Below are positions 54,377-62,550 of a stretch of DNA of 64,000 nucleotides, piece after piece; the stretch's first letter is position 1, and every line of letters begins with the position of its first letter. Origin of the DNA: Shimia sp. R9_2 (GTDB lineage: Bacteria; Pseudomonadota; Alphaproteobacteria; Rhodobacterales; Rhodobacteraceae); NCBI RefSeq assembly GCF_017743735.1, contig NZ_JAGHRO010000008.1, positions 62,001 to 126,000 of the forward strand. The letters are read 5' to 3'. Under the pieces are notes generated by a model. The model saw nothing but the letters and a program-made list of their open reading frames with translations. It was not told the origin of the DNA and searched no databases. A program made the position numbers and the translations under genes.

Positions 54377-55327
54377 TTAACCGCGCCCTTGGGGCACAAC
54401 CTCATAGCCGGGCTCTTCGGGCTCATCATCCACCATCTCAGGCGGGAAGCCGGGGGCCAACACGGAAAGACCGGTGGCCTCCTCCAACCGCTTGATGATG
54501 TTGGGGCTGAGCTCTCTGTCCCCAAAGCGCGCGATGGCGTCATCAAACATCGCGATCATCAGCGGGTTGAGCTCCAGCGGCACGCCGGCGCGGTCGGCCA
54601 CATCCTGAAACAGGCCAATGTCCTTTTTGACCAGATCCATGGTGAACGAGATGTCGCGGGAACCGTTTAGGATGACCTGACTTTCGGTTTCGTGGCTGAA
54701 GGAATTGCCGGAGCTGATCTTGATCGCCTCATAGGCGGTGTTGAGATCCATACCGGCAGCGGCGCAGGTGGTGAGCGCCTCGGCACTGGCCACGAGATGC
54801 GCGGTGGCGAGGTAGTTGGTGACCACTTTGAGCACAGAGGCCGAGCCGAGATCACCGGTGTGCAGCACACGCCGCCCCATGGTGGTCAGCAGCGGCAGGA
54901 TGCGTTCAAAGGTGGGACGGTCACAGCCTGCGAAGATGGAGATATTGCCGGTATCCGCGCGGTGGCAGCCGCCTGAGACGGGGCAATCCACAGCCGCGCC
55001 GCCTGCGGCGATGACAAGCGCGCCAAGGCGCTTGGCCTCGGCTTCATCGGTGGTGGACATTTCCATCCAGATTTTGCCGGGACGCACTTCTGAGAGCATC
55101 TCCTGCATCACCGCATCTGAGGCGGCGGGGGACGGCAGGCAGGTGATGACCACATCACAAAGGCGCATCAGCTCTGCCGGGCCGGAGACCGCCTTGGCCC
55201 CGTCGGCCAGCTTGTTCGCCACAAGATCGACGTTCAGATCATGGACATAAAGCTCTTTGCCATTTCTAAGCAGGCTGCCGCTGAGTTTGCCGCCCACATT
55301 GCCCAATCCGATAAAGCCGATTTTCAT
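54377..55327 (-). CDS. NAD(P)-dependent beta-hydroxyacid dehydrogenase (HIBADH family)
   Basis: 316 aa. N-terminal Rossmann motif GLGNVG (7-12), substrate-binding DCPVSGG (114-120) and catalytic Lys167 (VLKVVTNY) place it in the 3-hydroxyisobutyrate/tartronate semialdehyde reductase family. The enzyme interconverts a beta-hydroxy acid and a semialdehyde using NAD(P). The C-terminal tail (about 290-316, acidic and proline-rich) is longer than usual. It is the last gene of the five-gene operon, 57 bp after the racemase-family gene. The specific substrate is unknown. Confidence 0.9.
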   Translation of the reverse strand: MKIGFIGLGNVGGKLSGSLLRNGKELYVHDLNVDLVANKLADGAKAVSGPAELMRLCDVVITCLPSPAASDAVMQEMLSEVRPGKIWMEMSTTDEAEAKRLGALVIAAGGAAVDCPVSGGCHRADTGNISIFAGCDRPTFERILPLLTTMGRRVLHTGDLGSASVLKVVTNYLATAHLVASAEALTTCAAAGMDLNTAYEAIKISSGNSFSHETESQVILNGSRDISFTMDLVKKDIGLFQDVADRAGVPLELNPLMIAMFDDAIARFGDRELSPNIIKRLEEATGLSVLAPGFPPEMVDDEPEEPGYEVVPQGRG

Positions 55328-55384
55328 GATCTCTCCCGCATTTTGATTGCCCCCAGCCTGTGCGGGGGGTGTCAGCAGATCAGG

Positions 55385-56161
55385 TCAAGGAGCGACATTT
55401 GTGGCGTTTTTTGCTGATGTTTGGGCAAAGAGCTGCCCCGGTGCCTCCGGCGAAAGCGGCGCACCGGAGAGCTGCGCCATGTGCCAGGCGAGCACAGAAT
55501 TGGAACTGAGAACTGGTTTGTTGAGCGTGGCCTCCAGATCGGCGATCACATCCAGTGTCTGCAGGTTGGTGCAGCTGAGAAAGACGGCATCAACGGCCTG
55601 TTGCCCAATCTTGAGGGCAGCGGATTTGACAGAGTCTGCGGTGATGCGGGCGACGTTTTCCTCCCCTGCCTCGCCAAAGGAAACCAGCGCGGGCACCGAG
55701 ATGCCTGCGGCCTCAAAGGCGCGCTGCACGGGGAGGGAGACCTCTGCCACATAAGGCGTGACCATGCCGAGGCGCGTGATGTTGAGCGCGCGGCAGGCGG
55801 CGATGGCGGCGGTGAGCGGGTCGGTCACCGCGGGGGTGTTTACGCCCTGTTGCACCAGCCCAGCGACTTTGGCGGCCCCGATCATGGTGGTGCCGGAGGT
55901 GCAGCCGTAGCCGACCGCATCAAAGCGGGCGGCAGGCGGAAAGAGCGCGGCGCTGGCAGGCAGGGTTTCGGACATTTCCTGCAACGTGTCGGTGGTGACT
56001 TCGGCACCGGACGGCACACGGCTGGTGTAAAGCGCGAGGTCGCGGGAGGGGAAGAGGCGGCGAAAATCCTGTTCCAGCGTTTCGTCAAATTTGAGCACGA
56101 TGAGGCCCAATGTGTGGTGACCAGAGGCGGGTGTGCCGAGCGTGAAGGGGACGGTGTCCAT
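55385..56161 (-). CDS. Asp/Glu racemase / maleate isomerase / arylmalonate decarboxylase family protein
   Basis: 258 aa. Two cysteines in conserved settings, Cys87 (GYGCTSGT) and Cys197 (FLSCTNLQ), match the paired catalytic Cys of this superfamily. EutA of ectoine/hydroxyectoine utilisation belongs to the same superfamily. Reactions in the family are isomerisation, racemisation or decarboxylation at an acidic carbon. It begins 4 bp downstream of the M24 hydrolase gene. EutA-like is a fair description, but the pathway around it is not the standard ectoine route. Confidence 0.85.
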   Translation of the reverse strand: MDTVPFTLGTPASGHHTLGLIVLKFDETLEQDFRRLFPSRDLALYTSRVPSGAEVTTDTLQEMSETLPASAALFPPAARFDAVGYGCTSGTTMIGAAKVAGLVQQGVNTPAVTDPLTAAIAACRALNITRLGMVTPYVAEVSLPVQRAFEAAGISVPALVSFGEAGEENVARITADSVKSAALKIGQQAVDAVFLSCTNLQTLDVIADLEATLNKPVLSSNSVLAWHMAQLSGAPLSPEAPGQLFAQTSAKNATNVAP

Positions 56162-56165
56162 AGGG

Positions 56166-57335
56166 TTACCTCAGGATCGGGAGGGCGGTGGGGGCGCGGG
56201 TGGAGAGGAGCTCGCAACCATCCTCGCGCAGGACGATGTTTTCCTCATGAACCTGAAAGACGCCGGGGGCGATTTCCACGCCCGGCTCCAGCGTGAGTAC
56301 CATGCCAGCGCGCAGCTCCGTGGTGTCATGCGGGGTGAAACTGGGCCATTCGGTGAGCGTGATGCCAAGGCCGTGGCCGAGCCGCCCGCCGCCGGGGGTG
56401 GCACCCTGCGCGGTGAGGCTGTCGACAAACATGGCGTGCACATCGCAGGCGCGGTGACCCGGGCGCAGGGTGGCAAGCACGTGGTCGGTGGCTTGGTAGA
56501 GTTGATCGTAGGCACGTTTGGCGGCGTCATCGGCGCGGGTGATGGCGAAGTTACGGTCAAAATCGCAGAAGTAGCCATCCAGCACTGCGCCGGTGTCGAG
56601 CATGAGGATGTCACCTGCGGTGAGGTGCTGATCGCCAGCGGGTGAGATGACATCGCCGTAGCCGCCCTGCCCTGCGCCGCCAGCGGTGTAGCTGACCCAA
56701 TCGGCACGTTCCTCCAGCAGCACTCGCTGAAAATCACGGAAGACCTGCGCGTGGGTGCGGCCCTCAGCGGCGTATTCCGCGATGCGGGCAAAAGCGCGGT
56801 CAGCCACCGCGCAGGTGGCGCGGATTTTGGCGATCTCGGTCTCTGATTTGATTTCGCGGGTGCGCTGGACGGTGTCGGTGGCGTCGACAAAGCGGCGGGG
56901 TGCGAGGGCTTGGGTGAGAGTGGTGTAATCGGCAAGCGGCATGCGCAGCTGGGTTTCAAGGCCCATGGGCAGGCCGATGGCGCCGGTTTCAGGGACGATT
57001 TCGGCAAGGGTATCGCTGAGCAGGCTGATGCCATCATCGCCCGGAAAGGGGGCGTCCCATGTGCGGATGTCGGTGATCCATGTTTTGCTCATGAGGTCTG
57101 CGCCGATGGCGGGGATCACAGCGATGGGAGTGCCGCTGGCCGGGATGAGGACAAACCACGGGCGGGCGGGGCTTTCCCAGAAACGGGTGAGGAAGCCGGT
57201 GGTGTAGAAGATGTCGGCGGCAGAGGTGAGCAGCAGGGCGGAGTGACCTGCGCGGGCCATGGCGCTTTGCAGGCGGGAGATACGGGCCGCGAACTCGTCA
57301 GGGGGGAAACCGCGGGCTGGCATCGGCTCAGACAT
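56166..57335 (-). CDS. M24 family metallohydrolase (Xaa-Pro peptidase / creatinase / ectoine hydrolase-like)
   Basis: 389 aa from ATG 57335. It has a creatinase-type N-terminal domain (to about 165) and a pita-bread C-terminal domain. All five metal ligands are visible: D247 (LDTGAVLDG), D258 (YFCDFDRNF), H321 (LGHGLG), E350 (LEPGVEI) and E364 (VHEEN). Family members cleave Xaa-Pro peptide bonds, creatine, or the ring of ectoine (DoeA/EutD). The cluster context favours C-N hydrolysis of a small metabolite over peptide cleavage. It overlaps the PLP-lyase gene by 8 bp. Confidence 0.88.
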   Translation of the reverse strand: MSEPMPARGFPPDEFAARISRLQSAMARAGHSALLLTSAADIFYTTGFLTRFWESPARPWFVLIPASGTPIAVIPAIGADLMSKTWITDIRTWDAPFPGDDGISLLSDTLAEIVPETGAIGLPMGLETQLRMPLADYTTLTQALAPRRFVDATDTVQRTREIKSETEIAKIRATCAVADRAFARIAEYAAEGRTHAQVFRDFQRVLLEERADWVSYTAGGAGQGGYGDVISPAGDQHLTAGDILMLDTGAVLDGYFCDFDRNFAITRADDAAKRAYDQLYQATDHVLATLRPGHRACDVHAMFVDSLTAQGATPGGGRLGHGLGITLTEWPSFTPHDTTELRAGMVLTLEPGVEIAPGVFQVHEENIVLREDGCELLSTRAPTALPILR

Positions 57336-58380
57336 CTTCCGGCCCTTCGCTGACGATGGTGAGGATGCGGGCGTCTGCGCCGAGATGCGGGCGCTTGAGC
57401 AGCGCGGCAGCGACACCGGCCACACCGGAGGGGGTGCTGGCGATGCCGTGGGCTTTGAGGGTTGCGACAGCCACGCGGGCCTCTTCTTCAGAAATGGTCA
57501 CGAAGGTGTCGGCATCCGCCGCCAGACCATTGAGCGCCACCATGGAGGCGGTTTTGCAATCCAGACGGCCCATATCGGAAACGGGTCCGGTTGTGTCCAC
57601 AAGCTGGCCTGCGCGGATGGATTCGATCAGCGCGGGGGCGGCTTCGGGCTCCACCACGGTGATCTGCGGCGCATCTCCCCAAGTGGCGCGGGCAAAGGCG
57701 GCGACGGCGGCGGCGAGCCCGCCAACACCGGCCTGCAGAAAGATATGTGTGGGCGACGCGGGGATTTGCGCGGCGGCTTCCGAGGCCATTTGCAGATAGC
57801 CTTCCATGACGCGGTAGCCCGACGCCTCATTGCCTGACCATGTGCTATCCGAGAGCAGCGTCCAGCCATTGGCCTCTGCCGCGGCTTCGGCGGCAGCCAT
57901 GCTGGCCTCATAATCATCACCTGCCCAAGCGACCTCTGCCCCCTGTGCCTCAAGGCGGGCACCAAAGGCGGCGGGGACCGTGTGGGCGAGATAGATCACC
58001 GCCTTAGCCCCGAAGATGCGCGCGCCCGCCGCAACGGACATGCCGTGATTGCCTGCCGAAGCGGTGACATAGGTGCGGCCCGTCAGGGCTTTGGACCAGT
58101 CGGAAGGGTCTGTGCAGGCCGCGTCGTGGGCGATGGCGTAGGCTGCGCCGAGCGCTTTGAAGGAGCCAAGGCCCATGCGGCTGCGCTCGTCTTTGATGTG
58201 GAAACTGGCCACCCCAAGCTTGGCTGCAAGATCGGCCATATCGCGCAGCGGGGTTTCCGCGTGGGCCGGACAAAGTGCAAGCAGCTCGGCCACCGCTGCG
58301 GCATCCCGGCTGGGGAGCGTATCAGATTGACGGGTCGGGAGGCCTTGGCTGCGAAAGGGGTTGGCTAGGGTGTCGGTCAT
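57328..58380 (-). CDS. PLP-dependent ammonia-lyase (diaminopropionate ammonia-lyase-like)
   Basis: 350 aa. Fold-type II PLP enzyme with the Schiff-base Lys75 in 'KDERSRMGLGSFKALGAAYA', the phosphate/substrate loop 'TASAGNHGMSVA' (107-118) and the glycine-rich 'LQAGVGGLAAAVAAFAR'. The 'GLGSFKALG' environment is closer to diaminopropionate ammonia-lyase than to threonine dehydratase or EutB ('TGSFKLRGA'). It eliminates ammonia from a 2- or 2,3-amino acid to give a 2-oxo acid. It overlaps the thioesterase by 4 bp and the M24 gene by 8 bp. Confidence 0.85.
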   Translation of the reverse strand: MTDTLANPFRSQGLPTRQSDTLPSRDAAAVAELLALCPAHAETPLRDMADLAAKLGVASFHIKDERSRMGLGSFKALGAAYAIAHDAACTDPSDWSKALTGRTYVTASAGNHGMSVAAGARIFGAKAVIYLAHTVPAAFGARLEAQGAEVAWAGDDYEASMAAAEAAAEANGWTLLSDSTWSGNEASGYRVMEGYLQMASEAAAQIPASPTHIFLQAGVGGLAAAVAAFARATWGDAPQITVVEPEAAPALIESIRAGQLVDTTGPVSDMGRLDCKTASMVALNGLAADADTFVTISEEEARVAVATLKAHGIASTPSGVAGVAAALLKRPHLGADARILTIVSEGPEDV

Positions 58381-58793
58381 GGGGTTGGGGGACTTTCCAA
58401 AAGGGATTTCAGACGTGCCACCTCCCCTGCCCGCATCCGGCCATCGCGCATTTCAAACAACGCGCGCACTTCGGTGCCCTCAAAGGCGAGATCCTCTCCG
58501 ACATATCCGAGATGGGACAGACGGTAAGATTTGGCGGCCCAATCGGTGATTTCCATGCGGATGGTCAGCAGATCGCCATCCCTGAGCGGGCGGCGGTATT
58601 TGGCTTGGGTTTCCATGAGGCCAAGACCCTTTGCCCCGAGGTGCGCACAGACCGCAGTGTGGCCGCCATAGGTTTGCAGAAACCGCTGAAAGGTGCCGTC
58701 CATCCACCGGTAGATATTGGGGTAGTAGACGATGCCCGCCGGATCGCAGTCGCCAAAGACAACGTGGTGGTGGTGCTCATGAGTGAAGCGCAT
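58377..58793 (-). CDS. 4-Hydroxybenzoyl-CoA thioesterase-type hotdog enzyme
   Basis: 138 aa. Hotdog fold with the catalytic Asp17 in 'GDCDPAGIVYYPNIYRWMDGTF', the signature of 4HBT-type thioesterases, followed by 'ETQAKYRRPLRDGDLLTIRMEITDW'. It starts with four consecutive His (7-10). It would hydrolyse a small or aromatic acyl-CoA. As the first gene of the operon with a 4-bp overlap to the lyase gene, it implies a CoA-linked intermediate in the pathway, which ectoine catabolism does not need. Confidence 0.88.
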   Translation of the reverse strand: MRFTHEHHHHVVFGDCDPAGIVYYPNIYRWMDGTFQRFLQTYGGHTAVCAHLGAKGLGLMETQAKYRRPLRDGDLLTIRMEITDWAAKSYRLSHLGYVGEDLAFEGTEVRALFEMRDGRMRAGEVARLKSLLESPPTP

Positions 58794-58934
58794 GGGTTGG
58801 TTCCGATTGTGGCCAGTTCATCGGCCAGATTGGGTGGCGCGGGCGGGAATGGCAATGATTGCTTTGGGTTGACAGAAGAGAGGTGCAGAGCCGAGGGTAG
58901 CGCCAAGATTTGGGCATCCTGCCCTGAAATTGGC

Positions 58935-58972
58935 AAATGAGAGGCAATGTGCTCTCATTTTCAAATATGAGC
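58935..58972. promoter_or_regulatory. AsnC/Lrp operator candidate between the catabolic operon and its regulator
   Basis: AAATGAGAG (58935-58943) and CTCTCATTT (58952-58960) are perfect 9-bp arms with an 8-bp spacer, and a third half-site AAATATGAGC follows at 58963-58972. It lies in the 192-bp intergenic region, immediately before the regulator start codon. Confidence 0.6.
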
Positions 58973-58985
58973 GACCAAATTGGCC

Positions 58986-59444
58986 ATGACATTGGATGAC
59001 ACGGACAGGCGGCTGCTGACCGCGCTGCAAAAGAACAACCGGCTGACCGCAGATGAGCTGGGAGAGATCGCGGGGGTCTCACGCTCCGCCGTGCAGCGGC
59101 GAGTCACGCGGCTGCGGGAGATTGGCGTGATTGAAGCGGATATTTCGGTGGTGTCCGCCAAGGCCGTGGGGCGGCCCATGACCTTAATTGTGGAGGTCGA
59201 AATGGAGCGGGAACGCACGGATCTTTTGGATGAGTTCCGCCGCTCGATGCTGCAGCTGGATGATGTGCAACAATGTTACTACGTCACCGGACAGGCGGAT
59301 TTTATTCTCGTCGTCACCGCGCTGGACATGACGGCCTATGAAGAGTTCAGCCGCCGGGTGTTCAACGACAACCCGAACATTCGCCGGTTTCACAGCAATG
59401 TGGTAATTGACCGCGTCAAAGCCGGGCTGCAGGTGCCAGTTTAG
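58986..59444 (+). CDS. Lrp/AsnC family transcriptional regulator
   Basis: 152 aa from ATG 58986; a TTG six bases earlier is also in frame. N-terminal HTH 'LDDTDRRLLTALQKNNRLTADELGEIAGVSRSAVQRRVTRLREIGVI' is followed by a RAM (ligand-binding) domain (from about 65) with 'VQQCYYVTGQADFILVVTALDM'. AsnC-type proteins sense amino acids and control neighbouring genes, so this one is the likely regulator of the divergent five-gene operon. A 9-bp inverted repeat between them fits its operator. Confidence 0.92.
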   Translation: MTLDDTDRRLLTALQKNNRLTADELGEIAGVSRSAVQRRVTRLREIGVIEADISVVSAKAVGRPMTLIVEVEMERERTDLLDEFRRSMLQLDDVQQCYYVTGQADFILVVTALDMTAYEEFSRRVFNDNPNIRRFHSNVVIDRVKAGLQVPV

Positions 59445-59474
59445 GGCCGCTGGCAGACGCGGCCCGAGACAAAC

Positions 59475-59750
59475 CTAGCTGCAGCAGCTGCAAGATGAGG
59501 TTTTGGCTACCGGTTGCAGATCATCCTCGATCAACGGCAACTCGCCAGTGAGCGCGAGCGCGGGGATGCCAAGCGCGCCAGCGATGCGGATCACCGTCGC
59601 CTCCGGCAGGACTGCACCGTTGGAGGCGGTTTCAAGCTTGGTCAATTGACGCTCTGTGAGGCTGGTGAGTTTGGCAAGCTTGGGGCGCCCGAGCTTGCGC
59701 GCCTTGCGCACGGATTTCAAACGCTGAGGATCAATGGTGAGCTCGGTCAC
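59475..59750 (-). CDS. Small XRE-type regulator with C-terminal cysteine tail
   Basis: 91 aa, GTG start at 59750. An XRE-like helix-turn-helix ('RLKSVRKARKLGRPKLAKLTSLTERQLTKLE') fills the first half. A short hydrophobic/acidic middle precedes a tail reading KTSSCSCCS at the C-terminus, with three cysteines in four residues. Such a tail could bind a metal, a cofactor or another protein through cysteines. An imperfect palindrome (ATGTGATAG...ACAT, 59772-59788) sits over the likely promoter and may be its operator. Target genes unknown. Confidence 0.75.
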   Translation of the reverse strand: MTELTIDPQRLKSVRKARKLGRPKLAKLTSLTERQLTKLETASNGAVLPEATVIRIAGALGIPALALTGELPLIEDDLQPVAKTSSCSCCS

Positions 59751-59862
59751 GGGGGCACCTGTCTGCAGAAAATGTGATAGTGTTACATAGGCCCGCGCAG
59801 ACCGAAAGCCAAGTGGATCTGATGGCCCCGTGCGCCTTTGCCAGACACTGCTGTCTGCCAGC

Positions 59863-60621
59863 CTAGCCGCTTTCCTGCACGCGGATGGTTTTCTCTGCGC
59901 AGATGGCCTGTAGCGCCTCAGGCAGCGCGTCGGTGAACAGGCGGTCTACTTCAGCAAAATCGAAGATCCGCGCGGGGGCGTTGCGTTGGAATTTGCTGTG
60001 ATCGGCCAAAAGCCAGGTTTCGCGTGCGCCCAGATGCGCGGCCTGCGACACCGCGATTTCATCCATGGCAAAGTCATAGGCTGCGCCGTCCGCGGAAATC
60101 GCAGAGCAGCCTAGAATGGCGTAATCAAAGGCAAAATCACGCACCATACGCTCTGCGATGGGGCCAACAAGCCCGCCATCTTCGGGGCGAGGTTTGCCGC
60201 CGGTCAGCAGGACGTCACAACGTTCGTTACCGGACAGAATCTGCGCCACATTGAGGTTGTTGGTGACCACCAGCAAGCCGTCATGACCCAGAAGCGCGCG
60301 GGCCAGCGCCTCGGTGCTGGTGCCGATGTTGATGAAAAGTGCTGAGCCATTGGGGATCTCCGCCGCGCAGGCCTGAGCCATGGCGACTTTTGCCTCTGCG
60401 TTCACACGGCTGCGCTCTTCATAGGCGATGTTGCGCACACCAGAGGGCAGAACCGCGCCGCCATGCACACGCTCAAGCCGCCCGGCGTTGGCGAGCTGGG
60501 TGAGATCGCGGCGGATGGTCTGCACGGTCACATCAAAATGCGCGGCCAGTCCTTCAACGGTCACTTTGCCCTCTGTGCGGGCGATTTCGAGGATTTCACG
60601 GTCGCGGAAACTGCTGTACAT
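59863..60621 (-). CDS. glpR: GlpR-type DeoR family regulator
   Basis: 252 aa. N-terminal DeoR HTH ('REILEIARTEGKVTVEGLAAHFDVTVQTIRRDLTQLANAGRLERVHGG') and a sugar-phosphate isomerase-like sensor domain with 'ALFINIGTSTEALARALL', 'VVTNNLNVAQIL' and 'DFAFDYAILGCSAISADG'. The divergent glpD makes a glycerol-3-phosphate-responsive repressor most likely. Start ATG 60621. A weak inverted repeat (CAGACA...TGTCTG, near 59842-59857) follows the stop and may help terminate it. Confidence 0.9.
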   Translation of the reverse strand: MYSSFRDREILEIARTEGKVTVEGLAAHFDVTVQTIRRDLTQLANAGRLERVHGGAVLPSGVRNIAYEERSRVNAEAKVAMAQACAAEIPNGSALFINIGTSTEALARALLGHDGLLVVTNNLNVAQILSGNERCDVLLTGGKPRPEDGGLVGPIAERMVRDFAFDYAILGCSAISADGAAYDFAMDEIAVSQAAHLGARETWLLADHSKFQRNAPARIFDFAEVDRLFTDALPEALQAICAEKTIRVQESG

Positions 60622-60721
60622 GTTCGGTTATCTTCGTTTTACGATTTCAGCCGTGGCAGGGTTTTTGTGAATTTACAATGAAAACCTACGTGGCAGAGGT
60701 GGTTTTTCTTGACTCTCAGAT

Positions 60722-60754
60722 GCGAAAATGTTCGAAGGTGCGCGAAAATGTTCG
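60722..60754 (+). promoter_or_regulatory. Tandem GlpR-type operators before glpD
   Basis: GCGAAAATGTTCG occurs twice (60722-60734 and 60742-60754), exactly 20 bp apart. Each is an internal inverted repeat (CGAA-AATG-TTCG). The TGTTCG half-site matches known E. coli GlpR operators, and a further ATGTTCG lies at the glpR start. A TTGACT -35 box sits at 60709-60714, so the sites overlap the glpD promoter. Confidence 0.65.
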
Positions 60755-60779
60755 TAAGCGTTCCGCGAAAGGGAATCCC

Positions 60780-62363
60780 ATGACAGCGCAGGCAGACAGC
60801 ACCGTAGATCTCTTTGTGATCGGGGGCGGCATCAACGGATGCGGCATCGCGCGGGATGCGGTGGGCCGTGGCCTCTCTGTCGAACTGGCAGAAATGAACG
60901 ATCTGGCCTGGGCGACCTCCTCGGCCTCCACCAAACTGTTTCACGGCGGGCTGCGCTATCTGGAGTATTTTGAGGTGCGTCTGGTGCGTGAGGCGCTGAT
61001 TGAGCGGGAAACCCTGCTGCGCGCGATGCCGCATATCAGCTGGCCGATGCGCTTTGTGCTGCCGATGCATAAGGACATGCGGTTTGACAACGACACGCCG
61101 ACGTCGCGCATCCTGTCGCTGGCCATGCCGTGGATGAAAGGCCGCCGCCCCAGTTGGCTGATCCGTTTGGGCCTCTTTATGTATGACAACCTGGGGGGGC
61201 GCAAAATTCTGCCCGGCACGCGCACCGTGGATCTGAAATCTGACGAAGCGGGCAAGCCGCTGAAAGACAAATTTGCCAAAGCGTTTGAATATTCCGATTG
61301 CTGGGTCGAGGACAGCCGTCTGGTTGTTCTGAACGCGCGTGATGCCGAAGCACGCGGCGCAACGATCCATACCCGCACCAAGGTGCTCTCTGCGACGCGC
61401 ACCGATGGTCTGTGGCAGATCGAAATGGAAGATGTGGAGACCGGCGCCCGCCGCACGGCCCGCGCCAAGGCGCTGGTGAATGCGGGTGGCCCGTGGGTGG
61501 CTGATGTCATTCAAGGTGTGCTGAAACAGAATTCTTCTGCGGGCGTGCGTCTGGTGCGCGGCTCCCACATTGTGACCAAGCGCCTGTTTGATCACGACCG
61601 CTGCTATTTCTTCCAGGGTGAGGACGGCCGCATCATCTTTGCCATTCCTTATCAGGAAGATTTCACGCTGATCGGGACCACCGATCAGGAGCACACCAAC
61701 GCCGATGAAGCCCCGGCCTGCACCGATGAAGAGGCGCAGTATCTGTGTGATTTCGCCTCAAACTACTTTGAGAAGCCGGTGACGATGGAGGACATTGTCT
61801 GGCGCTATTCCGGCGTGCGCCCGCTCTATGATGATGGCGCCTCCTCCGCGACCGCGGCGACCCGCGACTATGTGCTGAAGCTTGATGACAACGGCGCGCC
61901 GGTGCTCAATGTCTTTGGCGGTAAGATCACCACCTATCGCAAGCTGGCTGAGGCGGCGATGGCCAAGATTGTGCCGTTCTTCCCGGAGGCCAAAGCCCCG
62001 TGGACAGCGGGCGTGGCCATGCCCGGTGGCGATTTTCAGGTGCATGAGGTTGAAGGCAAGATTGCCGCGCTGCAAAGCCGCTATCCGTTCCTGACACCGG
62101 CTTGGGCCAAACGCCTGATCCGCGCTTATGGCACCGAGGCCGAAATCATGCTGGGCGACGCCAAAGAGGCGGCGGATCTGGGGATCGATTTTGGCGCAAC
62201 CCTGACAGAGGCGGAAGTGCGCTGGCTGATGGAAAAGGAATATGCGCGGGCGGCCGAGGATGTGGTCTGGCGGCGTACAAAGCTCGGCCTGCGGCTCTCG
62301 GAGGCACAAATTGAGGCGCTCAACGCCCATATGCAGGCTGCGCGGCAAAAAGCCTCCGCCTGA
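60780..62363 (+). CDS. glpD: Glycerol-3-phosphate dehydrogenase (aerobic, FAD)
   Basis: 527 aa from ATG 60780, with AAAGGG upstream. FAD motif 'VIGGGINGCGIARDAVGRGLS' (13-33), 'SSASTKLFHGGLRYLEYFEVRLV', 'RGSHIVTKRLFDHDR' and 'IVWRYSGVRPLYDDG' are GlpD hallmarks, followed by the C-terminal all-helical domain. It oxidises glycerol 3-phosphate to dihydroxyacetone phosphate at the membrane, passing electrons to quinone. Control by the adjacent GlpR is supported by the tandem sites upstream. A terminator follows at 62408. Confidence 0.96.
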   Translation: MTAQADSTVDLFVIGGGINGCGIARDAVGRGLSVELAEMNDLAWATSSASTKLFHGGLRYLEYFEVRLVREALIERETLLRAMPHISWPMRFVLPMHKDMRFDNDTPTSRILSLAMPWMKGRRPSWLIRLGLFMYDNLGGRKILPGTRTVDLKSDEAGKPLKDKFAKAFEYSDCWVEDSRLVVLNARDAEARGATIHTRTKVLSATRTDGLWQIEMEDVETGARRTARAKALVNAGGPWVADVIQGVLKQNSSAGVRLVRGSHIVTKRLFDHDRCYFFQGEDGRIIFAIPYQEDFTLIGTTDQEHTNADEAPACTDEEAQYLCDFASNYFEKPVTMEDIVWRYSGVRPLYDDGASSATAATRDYVLKLDDNGAPVLNVFGGKITTYRKLAEAAMAKIVPFFPEAKAPWTAGVAMPGGDFQVHEVEGKIAALQSRYPFLTPAWAKRLIRAYGTEAEIMLGDAKEAADLGIDFGATLTEAEVRWLMEKEYARAAEDVVWRRTKLGLRLSEAQIEALNAHMQAARQKASA

Positions 62364-62407
62364 GAGAGATCGCGGAATTGATCTTTGGCCGCATGCGGCC
62401 TATACGG

Positions 62408-62437
62408 AGCCCGCACGATGCCGTCGTGCGGGCTTTT
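62408..62437 (+). terminator. Intrinsic terminator of glpD
   Basis: AGCCCGCACGA (62408-62418) pairs perfectly with TCGTGCGGGCT (62424-62434) around a TGCCG loop, then TTT. Confidence 0.9.
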
Positions 62438-62550
62438 AGCTGCCGCAAAAAGCACTCGACGGCGGAAGGACCACACGGATTACTTCGGGCATTCTGCCCA
62501 GAACCCGCAAATCTAGAGACACCCCTGACTTAAAAAAGGTTGTGATAAAT

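Noticed and set aside
54377-58793. Naming the operon as ectoine utilisation (eutABCDE/doe)
   Set aside because: Only the racemase, M24 and AsnC parts fit. The lyase resembles diaminopropionate ammonia-lyase, there are no EutC- or DoeB-like genes, and two extra enzyme types are present.
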